Shown here: piece after piece, positions 50,186-61,498 of the stretch
How positions within the stretch are numbered: the stretch's first letter is position 1
Layout: each line of letters opens with the position of its first letter
Source of the DNA: Anoplolepis gracilipes
Taxonomy: Eukaryota; Arthropoda; Insecta; Hymenoptera; Formicidae
Assembly (NCBI RefSeq): GCF_047496725.1
Contig: NC_132977.1
Span: forward strand, 2,141,001 to 2,205,000
Direction of reading: 5' to 3'
DNA: 64,000 nucleotides
The notes under the pieces: generated by a model
The model's input: only the letters and a program-made list of their open reading frames with translations
What the model was told of the DNA's origin: nothing
The model's database searches: none
Position numbers and translations under genes: made by a program

Positions 50186-50494
50186 TTAAAGATGTTTTAA
50201 CGAGAAGCAGCGTGCACAGACAATAGTGACAGGAATCGCCAGAGCCGCCGTCTCCCTCTTTAGATCTCTATTGAACGAACGCATGCGAAGTCTGCTCCGA
50301 CTTTCCATCTGCACGATGGATGATGGTTCGCTATGTCCCTTGGAGAACGAGATATTAAACTGAAGAGGAGACATTAAATCCCTTGCCGCGTGATTTAGTT
50401 GACAAAGTAGCGCGTTACAACCATGCGCGAAGATACAGCTTCTAACTCGGCATGCCGTCTCTCGTGGCATCCTACGGATATTGTCGTAATGCAC
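50186..50494 (-). CDS. Weak candidate frame or exon on the minus strand
   Basis: A 102-codon frame ends in TAA, and its first ATG is eight codons in. Composition is balanced with several Cys (RSCIFAHGCNALLCQLNHAA), but there is no signal peptide, no known motif and no clear acceptor or partner exon. An overlapping frame starting at ATG 50497 also reads sensibly for 33 codons, which shows how weak this evidence is. Confidence 0.15.
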   Translation of the reverse strand: MHYDNIRRMPRETACRVRSCIFAHGCNALLCQLNHAARDLMSPLQFNISFSKGHSEPSSIVQMESRSRLRMRSFNRDLKRETAALAIPVTIVCARCFSLKHL

Positions 50495-51029
50495 ATGGCA
50501 AGAAAATACGAGCGGGAAACACGACCCCGCAGACTATTTTAAAATAAAAAAAAGTCATTGTTTAAGCGTCTTTTGGAATCCGATATTCGTATTAGTGTTT
50601 AGTCTGGCGTCGCGTTTCACCGGGTAGACGCGCCGACTCGTACTGCACGTGCCATCATTTCTCGATTTTCCCCTCTCTTTCCCTTCTCTTGTCCACGATC
50701 TGTCTTTGTCGTACACCGCCCGAAAGTTTTGTCATCGAGCATCAATTACAACATTCTCTTTGTCAATCAGAATAATTCGCTACGATGTCTCTTTTAAATT
50801 CTGATATACCTTGACATTTCTATCCGAGAAGTTATAGTCGATCAAAGATTTTTAAATTCATCATAGAACTCTTCATTAAAATTCAAAGCGAGAAGCAGTG
50901 TGAGAAGACATCTTAGAATATTGCTTAAGGATTATAAAAAAAAATGTGATACCATCTCTTCTCGCCTAAATTATATCTGGTTATATAATTTTTTTACGAA
51001 TTACTTTTATTAATCGATATCTTCGACAT

Positions 51030-51052
51030 AAAAAAAAAAAAAAAAAAAAAAA
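51030..51052. repeat. A23 homopolymer
   Basis: Twenty-three consecutive A. Confidence 0.9.
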
Positions 51053-51729
51053 CGAGTGCCTTCTGAGTTTATCGCGAAGATGGCGAATCGTGAGATCGCG
51101 TCGCAAACTACCTCGCAGTCTCCGACTCGTAGATCAACGACGGGGCGTATTGTCTCTCCCTCTTGCTCGTTAACGTCTGTGTGCGCGCCTATTATCCGAC
51201 TCTATTTTCCAATCTAGCCTCGTACGCAAGGCGCACCTTGTCTCGTCCAGGCTAGTCTTCTTCGTCAAGCGAGTGCGAAGCGTTGCGCTCTTTGTCTCGC
51301 AGCACTCCAAATAGGCGGCACTCAAGACTCGGCACAAAGAGCGGCGAATCCGGACGACGTGATAACGGAGAGCAAGAAAGCTCGAGATAAGAGCGAGGGC
51401 CCTCGCAATCGCGCCGCTCTATAACGTCGACTCATTCTCGAGGGAATATACACAGACACATATACGGTACGTCCGTACATTGTTGTTAGCCTAATCGTTT
51501 AGGCTAATCGAGTTGAGTCTCGAAATTGAAATGATTGTGGTAAACTATGGAGAAAACGATTTCATGCTATTAATATTATGTTCAATTTTATTACACTCTT
51601 GGAAAAGTTTTTATTCAGTAATGATTATTGTCACTTTATAGCATATTTAATAGATTCGGTTCCAAAGAGGTCTATGATGAAAATAATTTTCAAGAAGTAA
51701 TTACAATAACGTAAATATTATATAAGGTA

Positions 51730-52250
51730 ACTGTCCCAATAGTAAGTCACTTTTGCTTTTCAATTTATTTTATTAAACATATTTAAAAAGAAACATAATA
51801 TCATTATACAGCATCACACCATTTGTTAGTAAAATATCACATTTTTAACTTGACAAAGAAAAAAATTAAAAAATGAATTTTTAACTGGCCATGTTTTTGT
51901 TTAATTTGCAGCGTAAATGTCAATAGTAAGAAAGACTACATATTTCGTAAATGAAATAAGTTTATATTTCTCTGCATTTCAAAACAAGAGGTACGTTGTT
52001 TCGTATTGCAATTGGCACAAAAAGATTATAAGCGACTTACAACTGGGTCATCAATAGACGGTTATTAAAATTTAAATAATTATTTTATGTACAAATAAAG
52101 ATCTTTTTATTTCAATTAAACATGATAGCTAAAAGTTCAGAGAATTATTATGTAAAATTTTATATTATATTCGACTTATATTTTTTTTTTAAACATAAAA
52201 AAAATTGTAGTCAACAACCTTAAACAACCTTGACTAATAACTGGGACAGC
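51730..52250. mobile_element. TA-flanked transposon-like element (521 bp) with imperfect TIRs
   Basis: The left end 51730-51748 (ACTGTCCCAATAGTAAGTC) and right end 52232-52250 (GACTAATAACTGGGACAGC) are inverted repeats matching at 14 of 19 positions, including an exact CTGTCCCA. Both are bounded by TA (51728-51729, 52251-52252), as expected for Tc1/mariner-type insertion. The interior is AT-rich with no transposase frame, so it would be a non-autonomous, old copy. Confidence 0.5.
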
Positions 52251-53560
52251 TATCTTATGATATATATTTTTACCAGCGATTATACATACATATATATTAT
52301 ATACGATTGTCGATTTCTCTTTTCAAAATCTCTAGCTCGAACAATCGCGCAGTCTCGGTCATCGTATCGCGATGCACGCGATACTCGTGGATGCACTCGG
52401 CGAAGCCGCGCGGTACATACGTTGCATACGCACACACGTACACAGTGCTCATCGAATGAGAGGGAGAGAGAGGGAGAGTCGTTCAAACGAGGGGCCCGCA
52501 GCGCCTGGGCTTTGGGCCTCGTCGCGTGTTTTTGCCCCCCGTCTGGTCCCCACCGCGGCTCATCGTTTTTTGTCTGGTGCACCGCATGCTCTGCACAGCT
52601 CACCTCACCTTCTCTTCACTTTGCTCGACGTACCACCTCCTCCTCCCACCCTCTTCTTTTTCTGTCGAGTTCTCGTCGTGCTCGCTCTCGCTCTGCCTTT
52701 CAATCAGGGCCGGCGTGGGTAGGTAGGTATGCTTACGAGACTTCGTTTACAAAGTATCGATGCTGAATATTTTCAATCACGATATTTTATCTTTGTATAT
52801 AACGTAAAAACATGCTCTTTTCATATTAATTTATATATATATATATATAAAGTTTAAGATCTTTATATGAAAACTGGAAAATAGACATAAAAAATTCTTC
52901 CTAAAATATTAATAAAAAATGTTAATGAAATTTGTATCTTGAGACTTTTATTCGAATTTTTCCGATTTGAAACTGATTTGAATTAAATTTTTCTTTAAAT
53001 TCCTTAATGAAATTCGTATCAAAATCTTTATGTAATATGTACATATGCGAGAACGTAGCTATTTTTGGAATTATAGTTGAAATTGCTCGTGCTACAACGC
53101 GCATCTATCATGATGCGGAATTAAATAAATTATTCATATCCGAACAAACAAGTTTTTCACGCGCATATCTTTCGTTTTAAATTATTTCTTATTTTTTGAT
53201 GACATATGCAACCTATATTCTAATTCTTCTAGAAACTTTCAAAGTAACTCGAACTACATTTTTCTACGTAATCGAATAATATGAAAATTATTGTTTTATC
53301 TTCGCATTTTGTGAAAATTGAAAAATTCGTCTAAAAAAAAAACTGCAAGCTATTTTACATTGAATCGCAGAGACAAACGGTTAAGGAAAGCGACGCGAGC
53401 ACCGATATAAATTGTCGGTTCGACGAATATTCGTGACCCGTCCCTGTTCTCTCAATCTCGTCGTCGTCATCGGTCCTTCGCCGCGTTGCATCCGAGCGGG
53501 ATATCTCCCTGGGGCCCGAGACACGCGCACGGACACGCGTGTCCCTGCCGCACGCGGTAG

Positions 53561-53892
53561 AAGAGGAGGAGAACAAGGAAGCGGTGGAGGCCATCGCGCG
53601 TCGAACGAAGCCAGAGACCGAGAAGCTGTTCCGCGATCGCTACCGAGAGGCGGCCGGCGAGGGGGGAGGGAAGATACGGTCGCTCGATCTCTCGATGCAC
53701 CTGCCGACGTTGACGTTTGCGGAGCCGAACGGCGCGGCGTTTCGCGATCAGAACGTATGCGATGCTCGAAAAGGATCGCGAGATCTCGATAAGAATTGGT
53801 TCAGCCCTTTTCGCGACCTGAGTCTGTCTTTTTTGTCAAATTTTTTGTCGATTCTCGACACATTAAGCGCTCCGCCAATTTCAATTAATTAA
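53561..53892 (+). CDS. Candidate alternative terminal exon within the long intron
   Basis: The frame is open from 53442 to TAA at 53890. An acceptor-like GTCCCTGCCGCACGCGGTAG ends at 53560, and starting there the exon is entered in phase 1, the phase left by the donor at 37764. The first 70 residues are acidic/helical in style (ENKEAVEAIARRTKPETEKL then FRDRYREA), with codon use unlike the overlapping Arg/Gly-rich frame. The end is hydrophobic and AT-rich (FLSNFLSILDTLSAPPISIN). Spliced this way the product would lack the transmembrane helix. The acceptor is weak, and one match in three occurs by chance. Confidence 0.25.
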
Positions 53893-55161
53893 TTGTTTAA
53901 ATGTTTGTCGAGAAATTGAATTCAATAGTAAAGAATATTCGTTTAATCACATATTGTTTATTCACACATTTGTTATTCTTTCAAAGTCTCAGATTAATTT
54001 CGAATCAAAATATAATAATTTTTTTTTTTTTCAGTGTAAAGAAACCTTAATCTTTAAAATTATTTTACACATGGTCAAATTTTTATTTGAAGACTAGACT
54101 TGCAATAGGTTAATTGACTATTATTAATGATGAAATATACATGCGATCTGTTAAGATACATGACTCGATAGCTTTTTATGGAAATTTTAATAAAGATTTT
54201 TGTCGGAATGTCAGAGGAAGACAGGATCTCTGTTTAACACTTCGCTTGGAATCAAGTACGAATGTATCATATAATCAGACGCTAATTAGTGACTAGACGC
54301 TTTCTAACGAATTTATTACCACACACCGCATCAAATACGTGTGTTTCTTTTGATTTATGTGCGTTTAGCTGCACGCTCTGATGAGACGATATTACGTGAC
54401 TGATAACACGATGGTTCGCTCTTCGTATATGTTGCGAGACGCGTCTTTACGACCGCGATTATGCTTGCAAGTCCTTGGCAGCAGCAAGGAAAATGACATT
54501 TAATCGTTTCCACGTGTCGGTGATATGTGTGTCGACTCGGCGAACCACGCATAGGACATTACTCGCGTCGCGATCATTTGAGTTCTAACAACTTATTCCT
54601 GAGATACGACACGCGAAAACACAGGTATTAACATTATTTATCTTTAAATCATATACATTACAACTAACAAATTATTATATATCATTTTTATTCGCATCAT
54701 TATCTATTATTTAACTATCCTATTCTAATTTTAATACTATACACATATAGTGTATTGTTAAAATTATTATCTTGCATTTTTGCACACGTGTATACGTAAA
54801 CAATTTGAACACTTAAATATTTATTAGATGTCTTTAAATACGTAAACTATATTTTATTAATAATTTCTTGACATCTAAGAAATTATCATTTTGATATTAA
54901 AATATATTAATTAATAAATATGTTTGAAGTAGAGAGTTTTTTTCATATATATCTTTTATGCTAAATTTTAGTCGATATTTCAAAGATATATTTATTAATT
55001 AATATATCAATTTTATATATCAAATAATTCGATTAAGGATAATTTTTTGCCATTAAAAAATTGATATGAAATAAGTAAATGTGAAAATTGCCAAAATTGA
55101 CGAGATCCATTTCCCGATGGAAATTGTTTACTAATCCGTAATGTCCGATTTCCGTTCGCAG

Positions 55162-55439
55162 TGAGTACGAGCGGCTATATCGTCTCGGCGGCGCTCGTGC
55201 TGATAATTGGAGCACTAGTGGGTGTCCTGGCGACGATATCGCGTCATCTTCATCATCGTCGACTGCTGGTGCACGAGCCGGTCCCACCCGGCTCTGTTTC
55301 CTCCTCTTCCGCCTCGATTCTCCATTATCATCATCGGCATCACCATCATCGTCACCGACATCGTCGCGAGGAGCCACCGCCGCCGCCGTTACAGCGCTGT
55401 CTTCTGCTACAGGATCATTGCCGTCATCCTGATACACCG
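55162..55439 (+). CDS. Transmembrane and juxtamembrane exon of the membrane-protein gene
   Basis: The acceptor TTCGCAG precedes 55162 and an excellent donor CCG|GTAAGTAT follows 55439. Joined to the exon ending at 37764 it reads L-STSG and then one transmembrane helix (YIVSAALVLIIGALVGVLAT, coded about 55176-55235) containing a GxxxG motif (GALVG). The RHLHHRR that follows acts as a positive stop-transfer, giving a type I topology with the Ser/Thr-rich part outside. The cytoplasmic stretch is His-rich (HYHHRHHHHRHRHRREE), then PPPPP and a Cys pair region. The exon ends in phase 0. Reading on into the intron would add 24 residues before a stop (55512). Confidence 0.8.
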
Positions 55440-55628
55440 GTAAGTATCATTCGATCACGTATTATTTTCGCACAGTGTTTTCGACAAAATTTAGAGAAAT
55501 TACATTTCCAATAAAACCTTTTTATTCCAATAATGCCATCTGACATATTCCACTGTCATATTCATATATTGATATATGACTAAAAAATAACACGCACCCA
55601 AAAGGTATGTGTGCGAGTGTTTAATTTT

Positions 55629-55631
<3 letters not shown>

Positions 55632-55673
<42 letters not shown>
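55632..55673. repeat. (AT)n microsatellite
   Basis: About 21 AT units, 41 bp before a GA tract. Confidence 0.9.
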
Positions 55674-55676
<3 letters not shown>

Positions 55677-55712
55677 TGTCTTTGGAAAATAAAATATCTA
55701 ATATTAGTAGAC

Positions 55713-55714
<2 letters not shown>

Positions 55715-55771
<57 letters not shown>

Positions 55772-55781
55772 GAGAGAGAGA
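55715..55781. repeat. (GA)n microsatellite, about 67 bp
   Basis: About 33 GA units with one GG interruption. Confidence 0.9.
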
Positions 55782-56257
55782 AGAATTTATAACGATAACA
55801 GAAGAATTTGCAGTAAATCGTGTCATTGACGCATTTATATACGAATTATCACATTTATCTAGAAGCTGTTTGAAATAAAACTTTGAAAGCAAACTTCCGC
55901 GTATTCGTTGAAACTGTATACGTCGTATACTAATTTTAGCAGACTTGACCGAGTTCGTCGAATAGCTTCTTTATACAAATAACGACTCGAACGAGTCGTA
56001 TCACATTCCAACGGAACAGTTCACGTTCTTATTACTTTCTGTCGCATTTCGCTGAACATTCGATCGGTCTCGTTACACATTCTTAATATCGCGCGTCACG
56101 AGTCTAAAAGGGCACTCGCGTTTCTTCCCGCTAGACAAAATAGACGCGTTGTTATCGTAATTGTTGCAAACGCGATAATATATAGTTTGCCGGATGTGGA
56201 GAGAACGCGTAGATCAAAAGAGAGAATAAAGGAAGCGTGATTTCCTATCTAGCGGAG

Positions 56258-56372
56258 GTGGTTATCGGTGACGTTGTCGACCTTCGACGCGATTCACGGA
56301 ACGTCGAAGGCTGTCTAGGAAAAAGCTTCCGATATCTTATCTCAGTGGTCATGGTGCAGCTGTGTCTATCTG
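56258..56372 (+). CDS. Speculative missing exon of the membrane-protein gene
   Basis: The frame DVVDLRRDSRNVEGCLGKSF then RYLISVVMVQLCLS is protein-like. It ends in phase 1 at a donor CTG|GTATCG (56373), the phase required by the tail exon. Using the AG at 56256-56257 gives 115 bases (3n+1), which would repair the reading frame between 55439 and 61499. However, a better-looking acceptor (CCTATCTAG) lies five bases upstream and would break the frame. The stretch is also partly hydrophobic, which is odd for a cytoplasmic tail. Confidence 0.18.
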
Positions 56373-56382
56373 GTATCGCGTG

Positions 56383-56407
56383 TTTTTTTTTTTTTTTTTT
56401 TTTTTTT
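56383..56407. repeat. T25 homopolymer in a polypyrimidine stretch
   Basis: T25 followed by C and CT runs to about 56,445. Confidence 0.9.
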
Positions 56408-56652
56408 CCCCCCTTTCCTCTCTTTTTCTCTTTTTTTCTTTCACCCGGAAGAACAGTGGCACATAACTTCCTATTTTTCTATTTTTTTTTTCTTCCGCCT
56501 GGTATTCCGATTCAATTATTCCAAACGCGCGCGATAACATGCGACACAAAGGCACATCTGGGACGCGAGCATGATTCACAAAACTTTATATACAACCGTC
56601 GATAGTACATAATACAGATTCGCTACGAGTTTTCAGATGAAGATCTTGTTTT

Positions 56653-56656
<4 letters not shown>

Positions 56657-56692
<36 letters not shown>
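56657..56692. repeat. (AT)n microsatellite
   Basis: About 18 AT units. Confidence 0.9.
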
Positions 56693-56696
<4 letters not shown>

Positions 56697-57000
56697 CTTA
56701 TAATAAAGTAGATTTTACATTTCGCAATATAATACAAAATTTATTAACGATTCATTTATAGTAATTTTTATTTCTTTCTTTTTTCTTTTTTCTTTCCCGT
56801 GAAATATATTTTTTTAAAATATTAACTTTAAAAATATTAATTGAAAAACTTGATAAAGTAATTTTAATATTTTACTATTTTAAAAGTAATAACGAAAAGA
56901 TTGATTTCTTTTTACATTTATCTTTTTCTTTTATTTCTTGTTTTCTAATTTTTAAGTAATTTGACACGATAAAAGAATTTAATTCCATTCGAGATAAATA

Positions 57001-57790
57001 AATTTGGAAATATCTGTTGAATAGTGATCAAGTTTTCGACACGACGCGACGATTTCCAGTAAATTTCGATAGTCTCTAGAGAATTTTCCCGAGATCAGAT
57101 CTTAATCTGCCTAAACAGCATAATGCATCTCAGTACACCTCATTTATCGTCCCGATAGGCGAGAGGTGCCGGATCCGCGGCATCGATCGGTGGCGAAGCC
57201 CTTCCTCGGCAAAGCCCCGAGGACGTCGACGGTTGGTCCACCGCGCGCGCTTCCTTCGGTTTCCATCGGCATCGGGCGGGAACTTAATTTGGAAGTTACC
57301 GGTCCCGTGATTACGTCGAGGAGAGTCGGCGGGAAGTTCCGTCTTTCCTTCTCGGCGAGACGTTGCGAGACATTGCGATGCACGTTTCGTACCGCCGTCA
57401 CGCCTGCCCCTTTCCGCCACCGCCGTCGCGACGCGAACCATTGTTATTCTAGATTGCATCGCAAATTAGATTACGGCGTACTATACTAGGCTCTCTCCCC
57501 CCCCCCTCTCTCTCTCTCTCTCCTCGCGCCGACGCCGAGGCTGAAGCCGACGACGACGATGTCGACTCTGCTCTCCGCTCTTTGGCGAAGACCGACGAGA
57601 TGCCGCTTTCTCCGCTCCTTCTCTTCCCTCGTGTAGCGTATCCTCTCATCCTTATCTCGTCCCGGATCCGCGACAGATTATGGCATATACGCGAGTACGC
57701 TCGTCGAACCGCAGCCTTCGCCACGTGCATAAAGATGCACCGAGAGACGACGTGACTTTGGAATACGCGACCGCAATGTAAAAAATTCAC
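57001..57790. other. GC-rich patch, no assigned exon
   Basis: A 107-codon plus-strand frame (57166-57489, no ATG at its start) and minus-strand frames overlap. I could not find splice borders that fit the neighbouring exons. Confidence 0.4.
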
Positions 57791-58503
57791 TTCAACTTCC
57801 TCTTTCGGTATTCTTTTTTTGAAATTTTCATATGAAAATTGTCGCCAGTTTTAGGTGCCAGAATTTTATGCAAGAATTTATTTTTGCGCTCTAAATATAA
57901 TATAAAAAAAAGAGGACGTCATAAGTAAACTAATTTTATTATAATTGCTGCTACTTTTGTGAACGGTAATTTAAATTTCTACAAATTTAATATAGCATCG
58001 ACTATTTATAATGTATCTTTTCGCCAAAAAAGTATGTTTACCCTTCCGCCCGACTTTTTAAGACGGCGGTAGAGTCGCCGATTGTAGATAGTCGACTGTA
58101 GGGAAAGAGGGTGTAAGTCGAGGGTGGAGGTAGAAGTAAATGTTATGTCTAGCGTTTTGCAGCGGTAGTCTCCGGTTACTCTTGTGCAGACTTGCCATTG
58201 TTTTTCTCGTACTCTGTACTCTTCTCTTTGTATTCGCAAGAAAAGTCGCGGACAGGTTGCGATAAGATAATACTTGGAATCGATTTCTTCCTTTTTCCTA
58301 CACAAGCTCTACAACATTATTTATAATCAAAACAATCCGATATTTGCATTTATAAGTCGACCTTGTCTGGTTACTATCTGGAAATAGTATCATCTATTAT
58401 ATCACTTCTCACGTTCTGTCAACATAGACGACGTGATACGCGCAGAAGCAAACAGATTAGTCTCAATAGTTGGAAGTAAATAAGCGAACAAGTCGAAAAA
58501 AAT

Positions 58504-58554
<51 letters not shown>

Positions 58555-58560
58555 GCGAGA
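57791..58560. other. AT-rich intronic DNA with AT microsatellite
   Basis: The minus-strand frame 58006-58305 is weak. An AT microsatellite lies at 58507-58553. Confidence 0.5.
58507..58553. repeat. (AT)n microsatellite
   Basis: About 23 AT units. Confidence 0.9.
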
Positions 58561-58758
58561 AAAAGAATTTAAAAAATCGATCGCGTGTGACACGACGACG
58601 GTATATATATTCCACGATATATAACTCTACTATACTTCCGTCCGTCGTGGAAAATACCGGCGCGGCCTGTCGCGACGATATCGGGCAGTGTTTATCTACT
58701 GTCGCATCGTTCCCGAGAGCATCGTCGAGAGATGATGCACTCTAAACACGGTGTGAGG

Positions 58759-58760
<2 letters not shown>

Positions 58761-58789
<29 letters not shown>
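58761..58789. repeat. (GA)n microsatellite
   Basis: About 14 GA units. Confidence 0.9.
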
Positions 58790-58801
<12 letters not shown>

Positions 58802-59042
58802 AAGAGGCGATGGCGACGCGACGGTGCGCGACGGTACGCGCTCGTTTTATGGCGGACGCTGTGTAAATCCCGCAAATCAAACGACACCCGGAGGCTTCCC
58901 CAACGGGTAACGTTAAACTCGCGCGTGGGGAAGCAATGACCTGATTTGCAATTTATTACGTTTGGGCGACGTCCAAGTACGGCGCATTGGCGCCGCTGCC
59001 AAAATCGGCGCGGCACGATGTAGCCGACGTTCTCGCGTGGAA

Positions 59043-59043
<1 letters not shown>

Positions 59044-59073
<30 letters not shown>

Positions 59074-59090
59074 AGAAAGAAAGAAAAAAA
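59044..59090. repeat. A27 homopolymer plus (GAAA)n
   Basis: Twenty-seven A, then four GAAA units and a further A run. Confidence 0.9.
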
Positions 59091-59400
59091 ACGAGAACAA
59101 CGACGCGCGCGTCGTAGCAAACGGCGAAGAAAATAATCGACGAGAAAAAGAGAGAGAAGCACGTAGCAAATACGCAGAGCTGCGAATACACGCGAGATAC
59201 GCCTCTCGCAAAATCGCGAGAGTCGAAATTTCCGGCCGTGTGTGCCCCGCCGCGAGACGGTGACATGTCCCGACGGAGTAAACACGCGTCATGACAAATC
59301 GTTTGGGCGAAATGTTTCGATCCACGATCGTCGGAATCACTTGTTCGTAACGTTTGACTTCTCGGTTTCTCACGCATCTGCAATTGTGAAAATCTCACTA

Positions 59401-60670
59401 TTAATGAAACCAGATTGATTTGTCATTCAAATCAGCCTATTGAAATTATATTCGTCCCGTGAAACTGATATTTTATTTTGAAAAGAGAGGGAATCGATAT
59501 TAATCTAAAACATTCCAATTTAATCTCTCCTGTTAAATATGTAATGATAAAAATACGTAAGCATTCCATAATATTTTAAATAAATTTTATTATACAAAAT
59601 AATTAAAGAGTTAGAAGATTATCAACGATGATGATTTGTGTATCAAGTTTCTGACGAGAGAAAATACCAGACTTTAATCTGCAAGTAAAAATGAGGTCGA
59701 TGTGCTTGAAAAACACCTGGTGTATAAAATAAACGCTATTCACAGGCGTGTTATAAGCAGCTCTTGTACAATAACACTTCCCAATCGGTTACAAGCTATT
59801 GACATTTTGGGAACGGGTGAAGACTCGTGAACGGCACCCATTTGTGTCGTGCGAATTTGTAACTTGCGGGTGGAACTAGAATATATGTATATGTACGCGG
59901 AATGACATAACAAAGCGACCGCCTGGTCACCCGGTGACGCAACGTCTCACTCGCGATAGCGCGTCTTTGTCGAGAATGCATGATACGCGGATACGGATCG
60001 TCGGCACACATGTCTATTACCTTTTCCGGGAAATAACGATGTCTAGACGTACGCATGAATCATTATCCGTCGATGTGAACAGTAGCGAGATAAAACGCGA
60101 CGATAAGATCGCGACGTCGCAAGGCGTCGCGCGGTTCGTGAATTAAGACTCATGCTATATGCTTTTATCTTAGAATTTCAATCTTAGAATTTGATCAAAA
60201 TTAAGAGAGAATAACATTCAATATGTGATTTGTAGTTTATTATGTTATGTTAATGTATTATAACGAGAGATCTGGAGCACAAGAAAGAAATGTTACGTGA
60301 ACATAGATCATACAAGATTTATTTTTTATAGAAAATGTGCGTTCAAAATTTCTTTATTTTTTCGTTATATATATATTAGTATTCTTTGTTTTATTATGTT
60401 TGTTTGTTTTTTTATTGATGAAGAAACGTGTGAAAATTCTGTAAATGTATATAAAGTTCGTTAAATTATTAATGAAATTGTCTAGAAAGGTAAAGTATTT
60501 TATTCTCTACATAAAGATTATTTTGTACAGTTAAAGGGGTATATTATAATGAAGAGTTAATTACGATGCCGAGATTTCTAGAATAAAACGAAAGGAATTT
60601 AAAATGAAGCTACGCTAATGGTTGACAGATACGCGCACGTGCTAACCACGACATAACTACGCGAGTATCG
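59401..60670. other. AT-rich intronic DNA
   Basis: A short GC-richer island at 59,800-60,150 has weak frames on both strands. No supportable exon. Confidence 0.5.
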
Positions 60671-60671
60671 T

Positions 60672-60686
60672 CACGTGCTGACGTCA
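60672..60686. promoter_or_regulatory. CACGTG E-box beside CRE palindrome TGACGTCA
   Basis: CACGTG (60672-60677) and TGACGTCA (60679-60686) are one base apart. The final A of the CRE is the A of an ATG opening an acidic frame of about 28 codons (starting MTNTDAESSIDDVFAASSFD) that then runs into an A-rich, AT-rich extension to 60979. Function is unknown. Confidence 0.3.
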
Positions 60687-60857
60687 TGACAAACACCGAC
60701 GCCGAAAGTAGTATCGACGACGTCTTCGCGGCGTCGAGCTTCGACGAAAGTATGAGAGTCGACATTTTTCGTGCAAAAAAAAATCTAGATCAAATCGGTT
60801 ATAAAATAACACTTTTAGTTTATTTTAACTTAGAGACCAAACACTTATTTTACTTTA

Positions 60858-60878
60858 TTTTTTTTTTTTTTTTTTTTT
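60858..60878. repeat. T21 homopolymer
   Basis: Twenty-one consecutive T. Confidence 0.9.
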
Positions 60879-61498
60879 GTAAGTCAGGAAACATATATAT
60901 ATTTTTTCTGGTTTCGTTTACATATAATCAAAATATGATAAAAGTAAAAAGAAAAATTCTCCAATTTTTTATTCTGTAAAAGTAATTAAAAATTTTATTA
61001 AATTGGTACAGTGTGCTAAAGAAAAACAAGTTAAATATAAAAGAAATTCGTATTTCAATAATGCCACAACATCAGAGGTTGTTTGGTGACACAATATTTT
61101 TCTTTTTTATTTGTTTACGTCAACATCTGTTTGCGTCAATATAATTTCATATGACAGTGCGTTAATATGATGAGAAAAAAGAAAATGCCATCTGATACGA
61201 AAAAAAAGAAAAAAGTCGTTTTATTTGCTGCATCAATACAATGTAGCATCACGGTTAACGGTAGAGACGATTAACACGACATCACACATCACAAATATTT
61301 ACACACTCCATATTGAGGAACGCGTATTACAGATAAAATAAAAGCCGACAATATTTCACCTCCCACTCGACCAGAAATAAACTGCGTGACGTTTTAATTC
61401 CACAGTTCGAAAATAATCGTAACGGAGAATTTCGATATCCAGGTAGACGACCGGCCAGGATGAAAATATGTTGTCTTTCTTGTTACATTCTTTTCCAG

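Larger units (their letters stand above)
37765..55161 (+). other. Long intron (17.4 kb) between ectodomain and transmembrane exons
   Basis: The donor GTGAGT at 37765 and acceptor GATTTCCGTTCGCAG ending at 55161 join exons in matching phase (1 nt plus 2 nt making CTG, Leu). The intron is mostly AT-rich. GC-richer patches lie at 38,500-38,800, 39,100-39,350, 40,450-40,900, 41,690-42,140, 44,580-44,900, 45,880-46,050, 46,400-46,680, 47,260-47,810, 48,270-48,860, 49,480-49,920, 50,170-50,760, 51,050-51,530, 52,320-52,750 and 53,350-53,880. Elements found in it are listed separately. Confidence 0.75.
58561..59400. other. GC-rich patch with GA tract and A27 run
   Basis: The 225-codon minus-strand frame 58696-59373 runs through both a GA tract (58761-58789) and an A27/GAAA block (59044-59090), giving Ser/Leu and poly-Phe segments. 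Two other minus-strand frames cover the same DNA. Not supported as a gene. Confidence 0.45.
55440..61498 (+). other. Intron region between transmembrane exon and tail exon
   Basis: Bounded by a strong donor and a good acceptor (TTACATTCTTTTCCAG ending at 61498). The left side ends in phase 0 and the favoured tail frame is entered in phase 1, so at least one exon of 3n+1 bases, or another splice choice, is needed. GC-rich patches at 57,000-57,790 and 58,560-59,400 have overlapping frames on both strands and no clear exon. Microsatellites and homopolymers are listed separately. Confidence 0.5.

Noticed and set aside
58696..59373. 225-codon minus-strand frame
   Set aside because: Runs through an A27 run and a GA tract; three minus-strand frames are open at once.
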